15,843 nucleotides of DNA from Candidatus Zipacnadia bacterium (GTDB lineage Bacteria > Armatimonadota > Zipacnadia > Zipacnadales > Zipacnadaceae), in NCBI GenBank assembly GCA_029821455.1, contig JALGTI010000030.1:1-15843 (forward strand), read 5' to 3'. The stretch's first letter is position 1, and every line of letters begins with the position of its first letter. Below the pieces are notes generated by a model that was not told where the DNA came from, did not search any database, and saw nothing but the letters and a program-made list of their open reading frames with translations. Positions 15,501-15,843 of the stretch are shown here, one piece after another. The position numbers were made by a program, and so were the translations under genes.

Positions 15501-15843
15501 GAGAGGTACGTGTGGCGTGGCGGCCTTTGCATTCGGCAGAGGCGAAGGTAGACTTCGGCCCGTTTCTGCGCAACGAGCCTCTGGGTATGGCGGAATATAA
15601 CCCTGAGCAGGTGGCTGCCTACGCGGCCTGCTATGTCAAGATGCCGCAGGAGACGGAGTGCCGAATGTCGCTGGGTAGCGACGATGGGGTGAAGGTCTGG
15701 CTGAATGGCAAGCTTGTTCACGCCAACCTGATATACCGCGGCGCAGTGCGCGATCAGGACGAAGTGTCGGTGATGTTCCAGGAAGGTTGGAACCTATTGC
15801 TGGCCAAGGTCATTAATGACATTGGCGGGCATGCTTTGTACCT
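12560..15843 (+). CDS. Exported multidomain GH39/clan-A-like glycoside hydrolase with discoidin-like and PA14-like domains (3' end outside window)
   Basis: The frame is open to the right edge (over 1094 codons, no stop). GTG 12560 gives a textbook signal peptide, M-K-K plus a hydrophobic core ending V-W-A before Q-E-G; ATG 12542 would add six residues. Residues ~20-160 form a beta-sandwich resembling a carbohydrate-binding module, then an Ig-like stretch to ~310. The TIM barrel (~315-640) carries H-W-E-L-F-N-E-H with the acid/base Glu425, and D-I-W-D-T-E-S-G with the presumed nucleophile Glu540. The ~115-residue spacing fits GH39-like retaining enzymes. An F5/8 type C domain lies at ~756-890 (T-A-S-S-T-A-D-G-Y, W-V-E-F-R-W). 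From ~915 a W-L-V-A-G-P-F module continues to S-D-D-G-V-K-V-W-L-N-G-K, a PA14-like carbohydrate-binding fold. It likely cleaves an external polysaccharide; specificity is unknown. Confidence 0.82.
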   Translation, partial: MKKASIACVLLFLLFPGMVWAQEGALRMFVECEGGFEYGQLKWAGAHNFGMFSQHYGMYAHMGEHKWDVIKIRLPQALTAGSYRLFARVFYHWQAPRGPNVIEVGLNGRTHRFTWDNSVGGPVWLPGRVYEVPEAGDQLTLRALKVTQKYAAVDCFYITSDLTESAPPEALPEGDVYSLDNTPPQYAGEIVEPALEVPEVSVIADRPDWRLPGMYLRSDRPLLRLRYSSTDTVSRVLNITGRVVDYYGGEVQQISRRVVTRGRDFLTINIPIHMRKFGPHRAEVEIASTDGLVDESFQVMFGLLPDGIPAAPKPDSLFGMHTGFSEFYINIAARMGVKWTRCWNVGVGTTWTAVEPQPGRWRWQDDRLQMCLDQGIIPIGLLELKPDWAPNYLADDGDKGPWLNYIKHVVAHYAGKIDHWELFNEHYGTGCPRETQIALGKKYAGFLKLAGPVIRQANPNAKIVAPCGTGPESASALGFFEGFFAAGGLKYTDFLSGHFYIGSGGSHPIDRDRQLDEYMVAVREMLDRYGGQDIDIWDTESGMGPMESFYRDRRIPYGYFSGAGYTPRAPVPRDVAVDMMARFAVVHLFNNVRWFYYELNGNYAYSWALCEATLDPLPPVYAYAFCAALLEDAKPVTRLAIPGPPGSTIGFAFKKDGKQIAAVWGLGLKKGEKRTLTAQLDPGKVNLYDPLGNVVTSAETDRVVIECGRTPTFIQATQADVDLVSALNNADLAIDTSEVPPLLTMDWNLAGAGSENPPQVTASSTADGYDLARVNDGVTEGYGEEADTWASAEGDGQHWVEFRWDKPLSIDKVVLYWAQRYQPNRYVVQWWDGSQWHNTSFYPRWRQPGQPVENCWINRVTTDRLRVVQDAGGGSPETPNTMYLVEFKAFTLPLVNGPQDITADELARMYSPDEEGFIRDWLVAGPFPSPGTRWTKSSGWDRDFLRRPWTGTEGETGIRPYCGKSHAVSFPPTEDEVWTPREVRVAWRPLHSAEAKVDFGPFLRNEPLGMAEYNPEQVAAYAACYVKMPQETECRMSLGSDDGVKVWLNGKLVHANLIYRGAVRDQDEVSVMFQEGWNLLLAKVINDIGGHALY

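Overview
This window looks like bacterial chromosome of moderately high G+C. Seven genes or more on one strand form a compact housekeeping cluster, followed by two very large genes for exported, multidomain carbohydrate-active proteins. All genes read on the + strand. The order nadD / LCP gene / rsfS ... recG - rsmD - coaD - coiled-coil gene - ackA is typical of Gram-positive-related (Terrabacteria) lineages. Giant secreted proteins with CBM9-like, discoidin-like and PA14-like modules are common in Armatimonadota, Planctomycetota and similar environmental phyla. My best guess is an uncultivated Armatimonadota-like bacterium. This is inference from gene order and protein style, not a phylogeny. 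No rRNA, tRNA, CRISPR array, IS element or phage gene was seen.

Region 1 (1-7930), housekeeping. It opens with the 3' end of nadD (NAD synthesis). Next come a LytR-CpsA-Psr (LCP) cell-envelope glycopolymer ligase, the ribosome silencing factor rsfS, and a small TPR protein with two membrane helices. These are followed by recG (fork-reversal helicase), rsmD (16S rRNA m2G966 methyltransferase), coaD (coenzyme A synthesis), a DivIVA/SepIVA-like coiled-coil protein and ackA (acetate kinase). Gaps are 0-80 nt, and rsmD and coaD overlap, so most are probably cotranscribed. Several genes start with GTG or TTG. Seven of the ten complete stop codons are TAG and none is TAA.

Region 2 (7931-12108). A short spacer carries a perfect TATAAT box with a TTGACT box only 14 bp upstream, separated by a tract containing seven C. 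A strong Shine-Dalgarno and a GTG start then open a 1346-residue exported protein. It has a galactose-mutarotase-like N-terminal beta-sandwich, a GH36/GH31-like TIM barrel, further beta domains and a C-terminal CBM9-like domain. I cannot assign it to a known glycosidase family.

Region 3 (12109-12559) is non-coding or contains a decayed short ORF plus several small inverted repeats.

Region 4 (12560-end). A second exported giant protein runs off the right edge. It has an N-terminal beta-sandwich, an Ig-like stretch, a GH39/clan-A-like TIM barrel with both catalytic glutamates recognisable, an F5/8 type C (discoidin-like) domain and a PA14-like domain. The two large proteins probably act on the same external polysaccharide, but the substrate cannot be read from the sequence.
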